Shown piece after piece: positions 5,071-5,863 of a stretch of 5,863 bases of DNA. The notes under the pieces were generated by a model. It saw nothing but the letters and a program-made list of their open reading frames with translations. It had not been told where the DNA came from and ran no database searches. This DNA is from an uncultured Eubacteriales bacterium. GTDB taxonomy: Bacteria > Bacillota > Clostridia > Oscillospirales > CAG-272. The DNA lies in assembly GCA_949286815.1 (NCBI GenBank), contig CASEEB010000104.1:1-5863 (forward strand), in the 5' to 3' direction. The number at the start of each line of letters is the position of its first letter. Positions within the stretch are counted from its first letter, which is position 1. The position numbers and the translations under genes were made by a program.

Positions 5071-5126
5071 AAAAAGTTTCTTTTAAAAAGTTTCTTTTAA
5101 AAAGTTTCTTTTAAAAAGTTTCTTTT
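5071..5126. repeat. Four perfect tandem copies of a 14-bp repeat
   Basis: AAAAAGTTTCTTTT occurs at 5071, 5085, 5099 and 5113, with a partial copy (AAAAGTT) from 5127. In minus-strand RNA each unit reads AAAAGAAACUUUUU and could fold into a 5-bp hairpin with an AAA loop and a U tail. The array lies in the leader of the SLOG-like gene. Its copy number is likely to vary by slippage. Confidence 0.95.
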
Positions 5127-5144
5127 AAAAGTTCCTGTGGGTCA

Positions 5145-5160
5145 GCCTTTGAATAAAGGC
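5145..5160. other. Short GC-capped hairpin in the leader region
   Basis: GCCTTT pairs with AAAGGC around a 4-base loop. In minus-strand RNA it is extended by GUGG/CCAC across a small internal loop (5165-5138). It is probably a structured part of the leader of the SLOG-like gene; no known motif was recognised. Confidence 0.45.
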
Positions 5161-5179
5161 CGCCACGAGACCTTTCAGA

Positions 5180-5215
5180 CGTCATGAAAAATGACGATGT
5201 TTTTTACGTCATTTT
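5180..5215. other. Three alternating CGTCAT/ATGACG segments forming mutually exclusive hairpins
   Basis: CGTCAT (5180-5185), ATGACG (5191-5196) and CGTCAT (5207-5212) allow the middle segment to pair with either flank. On the plus strand the first hairpin has a GAAAA loop and is followed by ATGTTTTTT, like a terminator. On the minus strand the other hairpin is longer (GAAAAUGACG with CGUCAUUUUUC, one bulge). Either could be a switch-like element or a bidirectional terminator. Confidence 0.5.
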
Positions 5216-5230
5216 CAGAACGGACAAAGG

Positions 5231-5260
5231 GTTATATATATTTAAACTGATGAAGGGCAA
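5231..5260 (-). promoter_or_regulatory. Possible promoter of the SLOG-like gene
   Basis: TTGCCC (5260-5255) and TATAAC (5236-5231) are 18 bases apart on the minus strand, 4/6 and 5/6 matches to consensus. Transcription from about 5225 would give a leader of about 200 nt holding the hairpins, the tandem repeat and the terminator. It is the best candidate I see but not strong. Confidence 0.4.
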
Positions 5261-5263
5261 TTT

Positions 5264-5292
5264 TTACTTATTGACTGCTTTTACGCTATACT
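5264..5292 (+). promoter_or_regulatory. Possible plus-strand promoter
   Basis: TTACTT (5264-5269) and TATACT (5287-5292) have a 17-base spacer; the -10 is good and the -35 poor. The -10 ends in a heptamer repeat array that could act as an operator. No gene follows it in the window, so the product would be non-coding or very small. Confidence 0.3.
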
Positions 5293-5318
5293 TAACGCCG
5301 CGCGTTAATCGGCGTTAA
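5292..5318. repeat. GCGTTAA heptamers at exact 10-bp spacing (operator-like)
   Basis: TTAACGC at 5292, GCGTTAA at 5302 and GCGTTAA at 5312 form one inverted and one direct pair, each step 10 bases. The first and third also give a 9-bp inverted repeat (TTAACGCCG with CGGCGTTAA), and the first and second a 7-bp one with a 3-base spacer. Helical phasing next to a -10-like hexamer suggests a protein site, though an RNA hairpin is also possible. Confidence 0.5.
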
Positions 5319-5330
5319 AATTGCCGAGTA

Positions 5331-5378
5331 CTTCGCGCGCGAAGAAGAGAGTTATTTTAATGACATGCGCGCGCGAAG
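5331..5378. repeat. GC-rich repeat pair CGCGCGCGAAG, the first within a palindrome
   Basis: CGCGCGCGAAG occurs at 5334-5344 and 5368-5378, 34 bases apart. The first is part of a 14-bp perfect palindrome (CTTCGCGCGCGAAG, 5331-5344). Other CGCGCG runs occur at 5299-5304 and 5418-5423. The surrounding DNA is AT-rich and shows no credible gene. Confidence 0.7.
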
Positions 5379-5604
5379 CGGCAGACAATAAGCTTCCCTT
5401 CCTTAGAAATAATATCCCGCGCGTAAGGGAGTGATACAGAATGAATAACAAAAATATTCTTTTACGAATATAGAAAGAAAACTGTACCATTGCCCCCTGC
5501 GTGCGCGGTATTACATTTTTTATGTAATTCCATGTCCAAACTTGCGCGGCATCTGCCATTGTGCTCCCGGAGGAACACGGCGCTAATAGTAAAAATTTAT
5601 CACA
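5379..5604. other. Non-coding interval with minor hairpins
   Basis: No gene is supported here. TCCCTT (about 5395-5400) can pair with AAGGGA (5425-5430). ATTACAT/ATGTAAT forms a 7-bp hairpin with a T5 loop at 5510-5528. A 10-codon plus-strand frame (5441-5473) follows AAGGGAG at a 9-base spacing, but it is too short to support. An 84-codon minus-strand frame across 5305-5559 has no family features. Confidence 0.5.
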
Positions 5605-5638
5605 CCCCCTTGAAATAGAGGGGGAAATGTGTTATACT
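5605..5638 (+). promoter_or_regulatory. Promoter of the right-hand structured RNA, overlapped by an inverted repeat
   Basis: TTGAAA (5610-5615) and TATACT (5633-5638) are separated by 17 bases, 5/6 matches each. CCCCCT (5605-5610) and AGGGGG (5619-5624) form an inverted repeat centred on the -35, with CACA/TGTG outside it, a typical placement for a repressor or activator site. The expected start is near G5645. Confidence 0.7.
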
Positions 5639-5644
5639 AATATC

Positions 5645-5742
5645 GCCGTCGGTGCCGAACCTGTTCGGATGCATCGGGGTGCTTCGATCACCCTAATGAG
5701 CTTGTGGTGTTAGCCGCACGCACAAGCCCCGGCGGTTTTTTT
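5645..5742 (+). ncRNA. Candidate ~98-nt structured RNA ending in a U7 terminator
   Basis: From the predicted start the RNA can fold as a closed multi-branch structure. GCCG (5645-5648) pairs with CGGC (5730-5733). Hairpin A is CCGAA/UUCGG (5655-5668), hairpin B GGGUG/CACCC (5677-5693), and hairpin C GCUUGUG/CACAAGC (5700-5727) with an inner GUG/CAC. UUUUUUU follows at 5736-5742. CGGGG (5675-5679) can instead pair with CCCCG (5727-5731), which would open hairpin B and loosen the closing stem. It matches no riboswitch or housekeeping RNA that I recognise. It could be a free small RNA or the attenuator leader of a gene beyond the right edge. Confidence 0.6.
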
Positions 5743-5863
5743 ATTTCCAATCAGGAAACTCCAAAACCTAAATTGCAGTACGAACTATTTTCGATACCGA
5801 TATTTTATTTTAAATACAGTACATTGCCTCAGCCGTGAACCGTTACTCATGTTATTTGCCTTT
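5743..5863. other. Right-edge sequence without recognisable features
   Basis: I see no start codon with a ribosome site, no terminator and no repeat. A short open stretch on the plus strand (about 5752-5839) lacks a start. If the element at 5645-5742 is a leader, its gene begins beyond the window. Confidence 0.4.

Noticed and set aside
5246..5256. CTGATGA resembling a hammerhead ribozyme core
   Set aside because: No GAAAC partner and no supporting stems surround it.
5441..5473. 10-codon plus-strand frame after AAGGGAG
   Set aside because: Spacing is good, but a decapeptide with no conserved context cannot be supported from one sequence.
5305..5559. 84-codon minus-strand open frame
   Set aside because: The ribosome site is too close to the start (GGGAG with 4 bases), the protein matches no family I know, and it runs across several palindromes and repeats. 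It looks like chance.

Overview
The window looks like a chromosomal segment from a moderate-GC Gram-positive anaerobe of the class Clostridia. The signs are an ANTAR-type RNA-binding regulator paired with a compact type I glutamine synthetase, strong AGGAGG-type ribosome binding sites, near-perfect sigma-A promoters, and many intrinsic terminators with long U-runs. Four protein genes are supported: two housekeeping enzymes (glutamine synthetase and GMP synthetase), one regulator, and one diverged SLOG-like protein of unknown role. No mobile element, integrase, CRISPR array, tRNA or rRNA was seen.

Left part (1-2183, minus strand): a two-gene operon, glnA followed 17 nt later by an ANTAR regulator, closed by a terminator at 124-169. 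It is driven by a perfect consensus promoter (TTGACA-17-TATAAT). The predicted transcript starts directly with two 6-bp hairpins, each with a six-base loop carrying A at position 1 and G at position 4. That is the known target of ANTAR proteins. The first loop supplies the 5' arm of a downstream terminator-like stem, so the operon very likely encodes its own antiterminator and forms a nitrogen-related feedback circuit.

Middle (2235-4107, plus strand): a second perfect consensus promoter, divergent from the first, drives a 230-nt leader with an early terminator and then guaA, a GuaA-type GMP synthetase with a GTG start and a strong terminator. Both enzymes of the divergent pair belong to glutamine metabolism: one makes glutamine and the other consumes its amide.

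Right part (4108-5863): this is mostly non-coding and is the least explained part. It holds three GGTACA repeats at an exact 11-bp period, then a 110-base element closed by an 11-bp stem and followed by a plus-strand terminator (candidate small RNA). Next comes a minus-strand gene for a 239-residue SLOG/YpsA-like protein. Its leader contains four tandem 14-bp repeats and a terminator that abuts the Shine-Dalgarno sequence. Beyond it lies a run of hairpins, operator-like heptamers and CGCGCG-containing repeats. The last feature is a second candidate structured RNA of about 98 nt with its own promoter and a U7 terminator; it could equally be the leader of a gene beyond the right edge.
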